From Sphingobacterium griseoflavum (lineage in GTDB: Bacteria > Bacteroidota > Bacteroidia > Sphingobacteriales > Sphingobacteriaceae), in assembly GCF_014653155.1 (NCBI RefSeq), contig NZ_BNAF01000003.1, positions 1 through 64,000 on the forward strand: DNA of 64,000 nucleotides, written 5' to 3'. The notes beneath the pieces are model-generated. The model was given only the letters and a program-made list of their open reading frames with translations. It was not told the origin of the DNA and did no database searches. This document shows positions 1 to 6,872 of this stretch, piece by piece; the stretch's first letter is position 1, and each line of letters begins with the position of its first letter. The translations under genes and the position numbers were made by a program.

Positions 1-1
1 G

Positions 2-214
2 TACCAATCGACTTATTCCGGCAAGAACATCAACACCATCGGGAAAAAGAACAGTGATTTCCAGGCTGCCACGTTCAACAGCAATTCACAGCCGCTGTAT
101 GTGATCGTGGATACCGAAGGAAAGGTGCTGCTACCTCCCACTGGGGCAAACTACGATGTGGATGCCTACAAAGCATATCTTCAACAAGGGATCGCCCTTT
201 TCAACGACAAATAA
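2..214 (+). CDS. C-terminal end of a DsbD-like / thioredoxin-fold protein (partial)
   Basis: An open frame runs in from the left edge and stops with TAA at 212-214, giving about 70 residues. It contains QPLYVIVDTEGKVL followed by a short acidic stretch and a final amphipathic helix. This resembles the last strand-helix part of the thioredoxin domain of Bacteroidota DsbD-type 'thioredoxin family/cytochrome c biogenesis' proteins, in which a phrase such as QPYYVLLD-GK precedes the C-terminus. The catalytic CxxC lies outside the window, so the assignment rests on the C-terminal motif only. The pfkA start lies 19 nt further on, so the two genes may be cotranscribed. Confidence 0.6.
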   Translation, partial: YQSTYSGKNINTIGKKNSDFQAATFNSNSQPLYVIVDTEGKVLLPPTGANYDVDAYKAYLQQGIALFNDK

Positions 215-233
215 GATACAATCAATCTATAAC

Positions 234-1208
234 ATGAAAACGATAAAAAATATTGCGGTCTTAACTTCCGGCGGCGACGCTCCAGGGATGAACGCCGCCA
301 TTCGAGCGGTAGTAAGAGCGGGTATATACAATGGGCTTCATGTCTTTGGAGTGCGCCGAGGATATGATGGGCTTGTACAGGGGGATATATTCGCAATGGA
401 TGCGAAATCTGTAGCGAATATTATTCAACGGGGTGGCACCGTGTTAAAAACGGCGCGAAGTGACGAGTTTCGGACGTACGAAGGTCGCAAACAAGCGTTT
501 GAGAACATCACGAGACTGCATATTGACGCACTCGTAGTTATTGGAGGCGACGGCACTTTTACTGGTGCATCCAAATTTATTGAAGAATTCGATATCCCAA
601 TAATTGGTATCCCGGGCACTATTGATAACGACCTAGCGGGAACGGATTTTACAATTGGTTACGATACCGCAATAAATACCGTTGTTGACGCTGTCGACAA
701 GATTCGGGACACGGCAGAGTCGCACGACAGGCTATTTGTTGTCGAAGTAATGGGGCGCGACTCGGGTTTAATTGCTTTACGATCTGGGATCAGTACGGGT
801 GCCGAAGCGGTGCTCATCCCCGAGTTGCAGGTCGACTACGACGCCATCATGAAGCGTTTGGATAAAACAAGAAAGAACAAATCGTCTCGTATCATCATTG
901 TAGCAGAGGGAGATAAAGAAGGTGGCCTGGTGGTGGCAGAACGCATACAAGAAAATTTCCCACATTATGATGTCCGACTTTCTATCTTGGGGCATATTCA
1001 ACGGGGCGGAAAGCCGACCTGCATGGACCGGGTTTTGGCAAGCCGGCTAGGTGTTGCATCTGTGGAAGCTTTAATCGAAGGCCGACGTGGCGAAATGGCC
1101 GGACTTATCTGCGGACAAGTTCAGTTCACACCATTCAGCAAAGCGATCAAACATATTGACAAGATAAACGAAAACCTAACAAGAATCGTGGAAATCCTTT
1201 CTTTGTAA
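234..1208 (+). CDS. pfkA: ATP-dependent 6-phosphofructokinase
   Basis: This enzyme phosphorylates fructose 6-phosphate to fructose 1,6-bisphosphate in cytosolic glycolysis. The protein has 324 residues, the normal bacterial PfkA size. Visible motifs are TSGGDAPGMNAAIR at residues 11-24 (nucleotide loop), GGDGT at 104-108, PGTIDND at 127-133 with the catalytic aspartate, MGRDSG, and GHIQRGG near the C-terminus. The glycine in GGDGT, where pyrophosphate-dependent enzymes carry aspartate, argues for ATP as donor. I chose ATG 234; an upstream in-frame ATG at 156 would overlap the preceding gene and adds 26 residues foreign to the family. A strong terminator follows. Confidence 0.96.
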   Translation: MKTIKNIAVLTSGGDAPGMNAAIRAVVRAGIYNGLHVFGVRRGYDGLVQGDIFAMDAKSVANIIQRGGTVLKTARSDEFRTYEGRKQAFENITRLHIDALVVIGGDGTFTGASKFIEEFDIPIIGIPGTIDNDLAGTDFTIGYDTAINTVVDAVDKIRDTAESHDRLFVVEVMGRDSGLIALRSGISTGAEAVLIPELQVDYDAIMKRLDKTRKNKSSRIIIVAEGDKEGGLVVAERIQENFPHYDVRLSILGHIQRGGKPTCMDRVLASRLGVASVEALIEGRRGEMAGLICGQVQFTPFSKAIKHIDKINENLTRIVEILSL

Positions 1209-1220
1209 AAGGTGACTATA

Positions 1221-1260
1221 AGAAAAACGGTTACCCAAATAAGGTAACCGTTTTTCTATT
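1221..1260. terminator. Bidirectional terminator between pfkA and the TlpA-family gene
   Basis: Two 15-nt arms (1221-1235 and 1243-1257) form an inverted repeat reading AGAAAAACGGTTACC and its complement around a short loop. There is an A-run on the left and a T-run on the right, so it can stop transcription from pfkA on the plus strand and from the convergent minus-strand gene. Confidence 0.88.
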
Positions 1261-1306
1261 TTATCTAAAATCCTATGCCATTTTTTCAGGACAAGAGATC
1301 GGAGAT

Positions 1307-2446
1307 TTACTTTAAAACTTCTTGCAACTTCTCCTCCAATGCAGGTCCGCGAAGGTTGGAACCGATAATTTTTCCTGCGGGATCAATCAAGTAATTTTGT
1401 GGTATACCGCGTATAGCATATAACTCAACTACCGGAGACTGCCAGAATTGCAAATCCGATACCTGCGTCCATTGACCGAGTTTGTCATCTGCAATAGCTT
1501 TCATCCAATCTTCTTTCTTTCCAGGTCGATCGAGCGAAACGCCTAGCACAGTAAAATTTTTGTCTTTGAATTGGTTAAACGCTGCTACCACATTGGGGTT
1601 TTCCTGACGGCAAGGTCCACACCAGCTTGCCCAAAAATCAATTAACACATATTTACCGCGCAACGAGGATAAAGCAACATCCTTACCCGTGGTATCGGGA
1701 AGCGTAAAATCTGGCGCCATGGCACCTACAGCGAGTTTTTCCATTGATGCGATTTTCTCACCCAAACGTTTACCTAATGATGTGCTCTTTACGTTGGCGG
1801 ATAGACCTTCAAAAGTTGGCTTAACAAAAGAGGTGACATTCTCGGGAGAGGCCAATTCATCCAAAATGGTTAAAGCGACATAGCTATTCGGATTGGCCTT
1901 TACAAATTCTTGATTTAATGCCTCTTGTCTTTCGTAAATAACAGCAGCTTTTTCTTGTAAACCTTGAATAAATGCCTCATCTTGCTTTTTCTCGTCTGGC
2001 GCTGCTTCGTACTCGGCATTTAAAGCCGCAAATCCTTGCTCAACTTCTTGGATAGCCCCTTTATACCGCGCGAAATCATCGTTGATGACATTTCCTTTGG
2101 CGACGGCCGATTCGAAATCACCTCCCTCGAAATGGATCACACCTTTCGAAAGATAGACCGTGTTCATCGGCGGACGTTCACCACTCGCTCGTAGCTGCGA
2201 CATGGATTTCCCATCCGCAGATAAGAACAATCGCGCTTGGGTAGGCTCGGCGACTGTACCTTGATATTTGAATGCTCCATTGGTAAAAACGGCCGAATCA
2301 ATCGTACCCTGCCCATTATCTTGGTATTGGATAAAAACCTTCGCCCCGTTCGGTGTGTTTCCAATTTTCCCGTTCAGGGTAAACTCCTCTTGCGCAAACA
2401 ATAGCGCAGGAAACAAACCTACAGACATTAACATGCTCTTTTTCAT
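1307..2446 (-). CDS. TlpA-family thiol-disulfide oxidoreductase with N-terminal DUF4369-like domain
   Basis: An exported thioredoxin-like protein of 379 residues. Residues 1-18 form a signal peptide ending LLFAQ. Residues of about 20-130 look like the beta-rich DUF4369 domain common in Bacteroidota, followed by a helical linker rich in Glu and Ala (about 125-190). The AhpC/TSA-TlpA thioredoxin domain starts at about 240 with GAMAPDFTLPD and carries FWASWCGPCRQENP, the CxxC being C276 and C279. The cis-proline region GIPQNYLID follows. Such proteins reduce or isomerise disulfides in the periplasm; the partner is unknown. It is transcribed alone, between a terminator and the TPM gene that starts the next cluster. 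Confidence 0.88.
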   Translation of the reverse strand: MKKSMLMSVGLFPALLFAQEEFTLNGKIGNTPNGAKVFIQYQDNGQGTIDSAVFTNGAFKYQGTVAEPTQARLFLSADGKSMSQLRASGERPPMNTVYLSKGVIHFEGGDFESAVAKGNVINDDFARYKGAIQEVEQGFAALNAEYEAAPDEKKQDEAFIQGLQEKAAVIYERQEALNQEFVKANPNSYVALTILDELASPENVTSFVKPTFEGLSANVKSTSLGKRLGEKIASMEKLAVGAMAPDFTLPDTTGKDVALSSLRGKYVLIDFWASWCGPCRQENPNVVAAFNQFKDKNFTVLGVSLDRPGKKEDWMKAIADDKLGQWTQVSDLQFWQSPVVELYAIRGIPQNYLIDPAGKIIGSNLRGPALEEKLQEVLK

Positions 2447-2494
2447 ATATATGTTTATTTAATATTTCTTTATTTGAAACCGCTTATTACGCTG

Positions 2495-3325
2495 TTACCA
2501 CCGGCCGCTGGCACCGCCCCCACCAAAGCCGCCACCGCCAAATCCTCCAAAACCACCGCCGCTACCGCCGCTACCGCCGCCAAAACCACCACCGAAGCCT
2601 CCTCCTCCTCCTCCGCCTTTCCCAAGGCTACTTAACAATGACCACCAAAAAAGATCAGACGACCCTCTACCCGTGAGCACGCGCCCTCCTCTATTGCCTC
2701 CACCTCCGCCATTTTTGGAAATCACAGATATAATCACAACGATAATGATAATGATGACCAATACCGGAACACCTCCTCCATCTTTGGTTCGGCGATCTGC
2801 TTTTGGATTGGCCTTATATTCACCTTTGGTGTAAGCTATCAGCGCATCCGTCGCTTTATCAAGACCAGCATAATAATCTCCTTGACGGAAAGAAGGTCTG
2901 ATTTCATTCTGTATGATGCGATGTGCTATAATATCTGGCACTGATCCTTCTACGCCATAGCCGGTTTGTATAGTGACTGTACGATCATCTAAAGCCGCAA
3001 GCAGCAGTAGACCATTGTTATTCGCTTTACTCCCTATACCCCACTTTTTAGCAAGTCTGACGCCATAATCAGCTACATCGTAGGCACCGGTAGAACGCAC
3101 TAAAGCCACAGCTATCTGTGTAGAAGTTGTATCTTCAAATGCTAAAAGCTTGCGTTCCAAGGCTTGTACTTCTGCCGAACTAAGCGTACCCGTATAATCA
3201 TTAACCAATCGATTTGGGGTCGCCGGAAATTCTTGCGCTTGAGCAAAAAAGAACGTTGTCAGCCACAGAAGTGCTAACGAAATGATATTTTTTTGGCCTT
3301 TAAAAAGACCAGTCGTTATTTGCAT
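2495..3325 (-). CDS. TPM-domain (YgcG-like) membrane protein with glycine-rich tail
   Basis: This protein has 276 residues. A signal peptide (about 1-30, ending FFAQAQ) is followed by a TPM (TLP18.3/Psb32/MOLO-1) domain at about 35-170, which includes NDYTGTLS and GYGVEGSVPD. A single very hydrophobic segment follows (about 186-202, mostly Ile and Val), and the last 60 residues are a Gly/Phe low-complexity tail. It is the third gene of a lemA-TPM-TPM cluster, a common bacterial arrangement with membrane-associated products. Biochemical function is not established. The domain would lie outside the cytoplasmic membrane and the tail on the other side. Confidence 0.85.
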   Translation of the reverse strand: MQITTGLFKGQKNIISLALLWLTTFFFAQAQEFPATPNRLVNDYTGTLSSAEVQALERKLLAFEDTTSTQIAVALVRSTGAYDVADYGVRLAKKWGIGSKANNNGLLLLAALDDRTVTIQTGYGVEGSVPDIIAHRIIQNEIRPSFRQGDYYAGLDKATDALIAYTKGEYKANPKADRRTKDGGGVPVLVIIIIIVVIISVISKNGGGGGNRGGRVLTGRGSSDLFWWSLLSSLGKGGGGGGGFGGGFGGGSGGSGGGFGGFGGGGFGGGGASGRW

Positions 3326-3331
3326 GAACCC

Positions 3332-3766
3332 TTAGTTTTTTCCAAAATGAATTTCGTCCGGAAGTTCGTTTATGTCATCCACTCCGCGGGGGTAGAAACG
3401 CTTCAATTGCTCTGCGGTGTGGTGTATGCCCGCGACCAATCCTTCCACCAGCTCCCCTTTTCTAAAGAACGAAGCCATCTGTTCTTTCGTATCGTCCCAA
3501 AAATTGGCATCTACCCGACGGCTAATGCCTTCATCGCCAATGATGGCAAATTCATGGTCTTCTGTCGCAAGATAAATTAACACCCCATTTTTTAGACGGG
3601 TCTTGTGCATATCCAATTTCCGAAAATAGCCGAGGGCTGCATCGACGACGGATTTGGCAGCAACTTTGCGATCCACTACGAGACGTATCTCTCCCGATGT
3701 TTGTCCTTCGGCAACGCTAATTGCTTGCACAATCTTATCTTGATCCGTTGTTGAAAATATTTCCAT
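3332..3766 (-). CDS. Short TPM-domain protein
   Basis: A 144-residue protein that is almost entirely one TPM domain: SGEIRLVVD near the N-terminus, then NGVLIYLATEDHEFAIIGDEGI, then a helical end. I chose ATG 3766 because family members begin with a phrase like MEIFSTTDQ directly ahead of the domain. An in-frame start at 3817 would add a 17-residue hydrophobic leader and cannot be excluded. The stop lies 6 nt before the downstream TPM gene and the gene follows lemA, so the three are probably one operon. There is no obvious membrane segment in the short form. Confidence 0.82.
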   Translation of the reverse strand: MEIFSTTDQDKIVQAISVAEGQTSGEIRLVVDRKVAAKSVVDAALGYFRKLDMHKTRLKNGVLIYLATEDHEFAIIGDEGISRRVDANFWDDTKEQMASFFRKGELVEGLVAGIHHTAEQLKRFYPRGVDDINELPDEIHFGKN

Positions 3767-3836
3767 TGTTAGCAGTAAAAAAATGAATACAAACGCGTAT
3801 AGCACCGTGAGCCACACATCTTAACAAAAGTGTCCG

Positions 3837-4415
3837 TTAAAAAGACACGCTTGGCGCTTTATCGGATCCTTCGGCTGCCTTAAATGTGCCTTTTGCCTTA
3901 AATCCGAACATGCTAGCCATAATATTATTCGGAAAGCTGCGAACGGTGGTATTGTAATCCTGAACGGCATCGTTATATGCTTTTCGCTCTACGGAAATAC
4001 GATTTTCGGTACCTTCCAACTGCACTTGCAATTCTTGAAAGTTCGCATTGGCCTTTAGATCGGGATAGGCTTCTACACTTACCAGCAAGCGACCTATGGA
4101 TTGGGACAGCGCATCTTGCGTTTGTTGAAAGTTTGCTATAGCCTCGTCTGAAAGGTTGGATGGATCGACATTCACAGAGGTCGCTTTTGCGCGCGCCTCT
4201 ACGACAGCAGTCAGCGTTCCTTCCTCATGCTGTGCTGCTCCCTTAACAGTAGCCACCAAGTTAGGGATAAGATCAGCCCGGCGTTGATACGCATTTTCCA
4301 CTTGAGCCCATTTCCCTTTCACATTTTCATCCTTGGAAACCATAGTGTTGTATCCACAAGAACTAAAAGAAAGGGCGGTAAACAGCCCAGCTAAAACAAC
4401 TAGTAATCTTTTCAT
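3837..4415 (-). CDS. lemA: LemA family lipoprotein
   Basis: A 192-residue protein. The N-terminal signal ends with SFSSC, a lipobox-like site with C20 as the probable lipidated cysteine. It is followed by GYNTMVSKDENVKGKWAQVENAYQ, the hallmark of LemA, and then long helices (YQRRADLIPNLVATVKGAA) that form the LemA four-helix bundle. It is the first gene of the lemA-TPM-TPM cluster. LemA proteins are membrane-attached; their molecular role is not settled. The gene is divergent from the FAD dehydrogenase, with about 150 bp between the starts. I saw no clean TAnnTTTG box for it there. Confidence 0.93.
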   Translation of the reverse strand: MKRLLVVLAGLFTALSFSSCGYNTMVSKDENVKGKWAQVENAYQRRADLIPNLVATVKGAAQHEEGTLTAVVEARAKATSVNVDPSNLSDEAIANFQQTQDALSQSIGRLLVSVEAYPDLKANANFQELQVQLEGTENRISVERKAYNDAVQDYNTTVRSFPNNIMASMFGFKAKGTFKAAEGSDKAPSVSF

Positions 4416-4529
4416 GTGTAAAGTTTTAATCTATTTTCTATAAAAATAATAAAAATGTTTAACAGTAGAAAGGACTAATCAAAGCCTATACCAAGCTTTC
4501 AAAAAAGATACACTTTGACAGACTTTGTG

Positions 4530-4537
4530 TAACTTTG
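4530..4537 (+). promoter_or_regulatory. Promoter -7 box for the FAD dehydrogenase gene
   Basis: TAACTTTG followed by CAC matches the Bacteroidota -7 consensus TAnnTTTG. A TTTGACA lies upstream at 4514-4520, closer than the usual 19-21 nt, so the -33 element is uncertain. A short hairpin (CCGGG/CCCGG, 4545-4559) would fall in the leader before ATG 4570. Confidence 0.6.
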
Positions 4538-4569
4538 CACATCCCGGGATAAAAACCCGGCCATATTGT

Positions 4570-6111
4570 ATGCAGAAAGAAATTGAAATCGCTGTAGCAC
4601 CCGAATTTATTCATGATATCGATTACCTGATCGAAGTGGGAAGCACGCGACTAAAGGTTGCTAAGGAACGTATTAAAGGCCATCACATCCGCAAACGATC
4701 GATTGACGCGCGTAGTCGCCAAGTGTTATACCGGTTACGTATTGTTTACTTTATCGACGAGCGTGACACCCCCAACATTCTTTCTACCACGATTAAAAAG
4801 GTAGATAATGCCCCTCCTGTGATTATCATAGGCGCGGGTCCGGCGGGGCTATTTGCTGCATACCGTAGCCTCGAGCGAGGTTTCAAGCCAATTGTCATCG
4901 AACGGGGGAAATCTGTTCAGGACAGAAGGCGAGATCTTGCACGGATCAACCGCGAAGGCCTGATCAATCCGGAGTCTAATTATTGCTTTGGCGAGGGTGG
5001 GGCAGGCACTTATTCAGATGGCAAATTATACACACGATCCAACAAGCGAGGCGACGTGCAAAAGGTCTTACAGATTTTTGTGCAACACGGTGCCACGGAA
5101 GACATCCTCGTTGATGCACGCCCGCATATCGGCACCAATAAACTACCGCATATTATCGAGGACATGCGAAACAGCATCCTGGAAAATGGCGGCGAGTTTA
5201 GATTTGACACGCGTGTGGATGATATCATCGAGTCGTTTGGACAGATACGCGGTGTGCGTACAGCTAGCGGGGGCATCATTACGGCAAACCACGTTATTGT
5301 GGCAACCGGCCACTCCGCACGCGATATATTTACGCTGTTTCAGCAGAAAGGCTGGCTGATTGAAGCTAAACCTTTCGCCTTAGGTGTACGCATTGAACAC
5401 CCGCAGGCAATCATCGACCAAGCACAGTATCATACTGCTGTACGGCATGAAAACCTTCCTCCAGCCTATTATAGCCTAGTAGAGCAGGTAAATGGACGTG
5501 GGGTGTTTTCTTTCTGCATGTGCCCCGGAGGAATTATAGCCCCCTGTGCTACCGCTTCGGAAGAAGTGGTGGTTAATGGCTGGTCGCCTTCCAAGCGCAA
5601 CAACCCACAGGCCAATTCTGGCACGGTTATTCAAATCAACATCGATGACGTTCCTGCAGCGGCAGCAGATCCACTCGCGCTTTTGGCTTTCCAAAAAGAC
5701 ATCGAACGGAAAGCCTATCAAGCAGGTGGTGGGAACCTTATTGCACCTGCCCAGCGCATGGTTGATTTCGTCGAAAGCCGTGTGTCGAACGATTTGCCCG
5801 AAAACTCATACAAGCCTGGCACCCGGAGTACGGACCTGAATGAGATTTTGCCCACCTTTGTTCATCAAGCATTGCGCGGAGCGCTGCCGCTTTTTGGAAA
5901 AAAAATGAAGGGGTATTACACAAATGAAGCCATACTGGTTGGGGTTGAATCGAGAACATCCTCCCCTATACGTATCCCTCGCGACAAGTTTAGCTTGCAG
6001 CACCCGGAAGTTGCGGGCCTGTATCCTTGCGGCGAAGGTGCGGGTTACGCGGGCGGTATTGTCTCAGCAGCGATCGACGGCATGAACTGCATCGATGCAA
6101 TTCACATGTAG
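4570..6111 (+). CDS. FAD-dependent dehydrogenase, COG2509-like
   Basis: A 513-residue cytosolic flavoprotein. An N-terminal domain of about 80 residues, containing RSIDARSRQVLYRLRIVYF, precedes the dinucleotide-binding fold VIIIGAGPAGLFAAYRSLERG (GxGxxG) and a second glycine-rich segment FGEGGAGTYSDGKL. Near the C-terminus YPCGEGAGYAGGIVSAAIDG is the usual FAD-closing motif. The architecture matches uncharacterised FAD-dependent dehydrogenases (COG2509); the substrate is not known. ATG 4570 fits the family N-terminus MQKEIEIAV and lies after the promoter box; the longer in-frame start at 4525 overlaps that box. Confidence 0.85.
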   Translation: MQKEIEIAVAPEFIHDIDYLIEVGSTRLKVAKERIKGHHIRKRSIDARSRQVLYRLRIVYFIDERDTPNILSTTIKKVDNAPPVIIIGAGPAGLFAAYRSLERGFKPIVIERGKSVQDRRRDLARINREGLINPESNYCFGEGGAGTYSDGKLYTRSNKRGDVQKVLQIFVQHGATEDILVDARPHIGTNKLPHIIEDMRNSILENGGEFRFDTRVDDIIESFGQIRGVRTASGGIITANHVIVATGHSARDIFTLFQQKGWLIEAKPFALGVRIEHPQAIIDQAQYHTAVRHENLPPAYYSLVEQVNGRGVFSFCMCPGGIIAPCATASEEVVVNGWSPSKRNNPQANSGTVIQINIDDVPAAAADPLALLAFQKDIERKAYQAGGGNLIAPAQRMVDFVESRVSNDLPENSYKPGTRSTDLNEILPTFVHQALRGALPLFGKKMKGYYTNEAILVGVESRTSSPIRIPRDKFSLQHPEVAGLYPCGEGAGYAGGIVSAAIDGMNCIDAIHM

Positions 6112-6191
6112 TGGACAATTGACATTCCTAAGTAGGGACAAGGACCTTAAACATATGGCTCATTGCACTACGAAAGAATTTCAAAAAAATA

Positions 6192-6222
6192 TTGACAGAT
6201 ATTGCCCAAATGATTAACTTTG
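6192..6222 (+). promoter_or_regulatory. Promoter of tRNA-Gly
   Basis: TTGACA at 6192-6197 and TAACTTTG at 6215-6222, with 20 nt between TTG and the -7 box, form a near-ideal Bacteroidota promoter. The tRNA 5' end is 12 nt after the box. Confidence 0.8.
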
Positions 6223-6233
6223 TACCACAATCA

Positions 6234-6309
6234 GCGAAAGTAGCTCAGTTGGTAGAGCACAACCTTGCCAAGGTTGGGGTCGCGAGTTCGAATCTCGTCT
6301 TTCGCTCCA
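6234..6309 (+). tRNA. tRNA-Gly (anticodon GCC)
   Basis: A complete cloverleaf. The acceptor arms GCGAAAG (6234-6240) and CTTTCGC (6299-6305) pair. The D arm is GCTC/GAGC. The anticodon stem CAACC/GGTTG encloses TTGCCAA, with GCC at 6267-6269. The T loop is GTTCGAATC, and CCA is encoded at 6307-6309. It reads glycine codons GGC/GGU. Confidence 0.97.
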
Positions 6310-6366
6310 AAAAAGCGCTCAATTATCGGAGAGCAATGAAAAAACCCCTTACTAGATAAGGGTTAC

Positions 6367-6410
6367 AAAAAAAGGAGTGGGAAACAACGGTTTTCTACTC
6401 CTTTTTTTAT
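6367..6410 (+). terminator. Terminator downstream of tRNA-Gly
   Basis: An A-rich arm with AAGGAGTGGGAAA and its near-complement TTTTCTACTCCTT are separated by about 6 nt and end in a run of seven T. A smaller hairpin (AACCC/GGGTT) precedes it at about 6343-6364. The rest of the interval to 6562 contains no gene that I recognise. Confidence 0.78.
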
Positions 6411-6562
6411 TGTATATTAAACTACGCTTTAACGGAGATCAGCGATCACCCTATATCATCTCAAGTCCGAATCTTTACAAAATTCTGCCAGATCCTTTTT
6501 AGTTTTACGCAAGCTTTACTGTGCTGCTTGACCGAAAAGAGCAAAGATAAACTATAAACAGA

Positions 6563-6589
6563 AAAGGACAACCTTTCGAGTTGTCCTTT
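6563..6589 (-). terminator. Terminator of the tRNA-Val pair
   Basis: A perfect 10-bp inverted repeat (AAAGGACAAC, 6563-6572; complement 6580-6589) with a 7-nt loop starts 2 nt past the 3' end of the second tRNA-Val. Read on the minus strand, it ends in TTTTC-TGTTT. Confidence 0.82.
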
Positions 6590-6590
6590 G

Positions 6591-6665
6591 TGGAGGCTAC
6601 TGGATTCGAACCAGTGACCCTCTGCTTGTAAGGCAGATGCTCTGAACCAGCTGAGCTAAGCCTCC
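6591..6665 (-). tRNA. tRNA-Val (anticodon TAC), copy 2
   Basis: On the minus strand GGAGGCT at the 5' end pairs with AGCCTCC at the 3' end. The D arm is GCTC/GAGC, the anticodon loop is CTTACAA with TAC, and the T arm is CTGG-TTCGAAT-CCAG. CCA is not encoded (CAA follows the discriminator A). It lies 12 nt downstream of a near-identical copy in the same transcript. Confidence 0.96.
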
Positions 6666-6677
6666 TTTATTATTCTG

Positions 6678-6752
6678 TGGAGAATACTGGGTTCGAACCA
6701 GTGACCCTCTGCTTGTAAGGCAGATGCTCTGAACCAGCTGAGCTAATTCTCC
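6678..6752 (-). tRNA. tRNA-Val (anticodon TAC), copy 1
   Basis: The acceptor is GGAGAAT/ATTCTCC, with the same D arm, anticodon arm (TAC) and T stem as copy 2. It differs only in three acceptor base pairs and one T-loop base. It is the promoter-proximal gene of the pair, and CCA is not encoded. Confidence 0.96.
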
Positions 6753-6775
6753 AAGCCTTTCGCTTATTGCGTGTG

Positions 6776-6805
6776 CAAATATAGGCGTAAAATCCGATAT
6801 GCAAA
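6776..6805 (-). promoter_or_regulatory. Promoter of the tRNA-Val pair
   Basis: On the minus strand TTTG (6802-6805) is followed after 18 nt by the -7 box TATATTTG (6776-6783). The tRNA 5' end is 24 nt downstream. Confidence 0.7.
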
Positions 6806-6872
6806 ACTATTTTTCAACTTTTTCCATCTACCATTAGCAATTATCTTACTTTCAGGCACATAATTTCATCTC

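Noticed and set aside
156-233. Longer start for pfkA at 156
   Set aside because: It overlaps the coding end of the DsbD-like gene and adds 26 residues not seen in PfkA; ATG 234 fits the family.
2505-2620. GC-rich triplet repeat as a possible tandem repeat or CRISPR-like array
   Set aside because: It is the glycine-rich coding tail of the TPM protein; units are irregular and in frame, with no spacers.
6112-6590. A small RNA or riboswitch between the FAD dehydrogenase and tRNA-Val genes
   Set aside because: The structures seen are explained by tRNA-Gly and terminator hairpins; no known riboswitch core was recognised.
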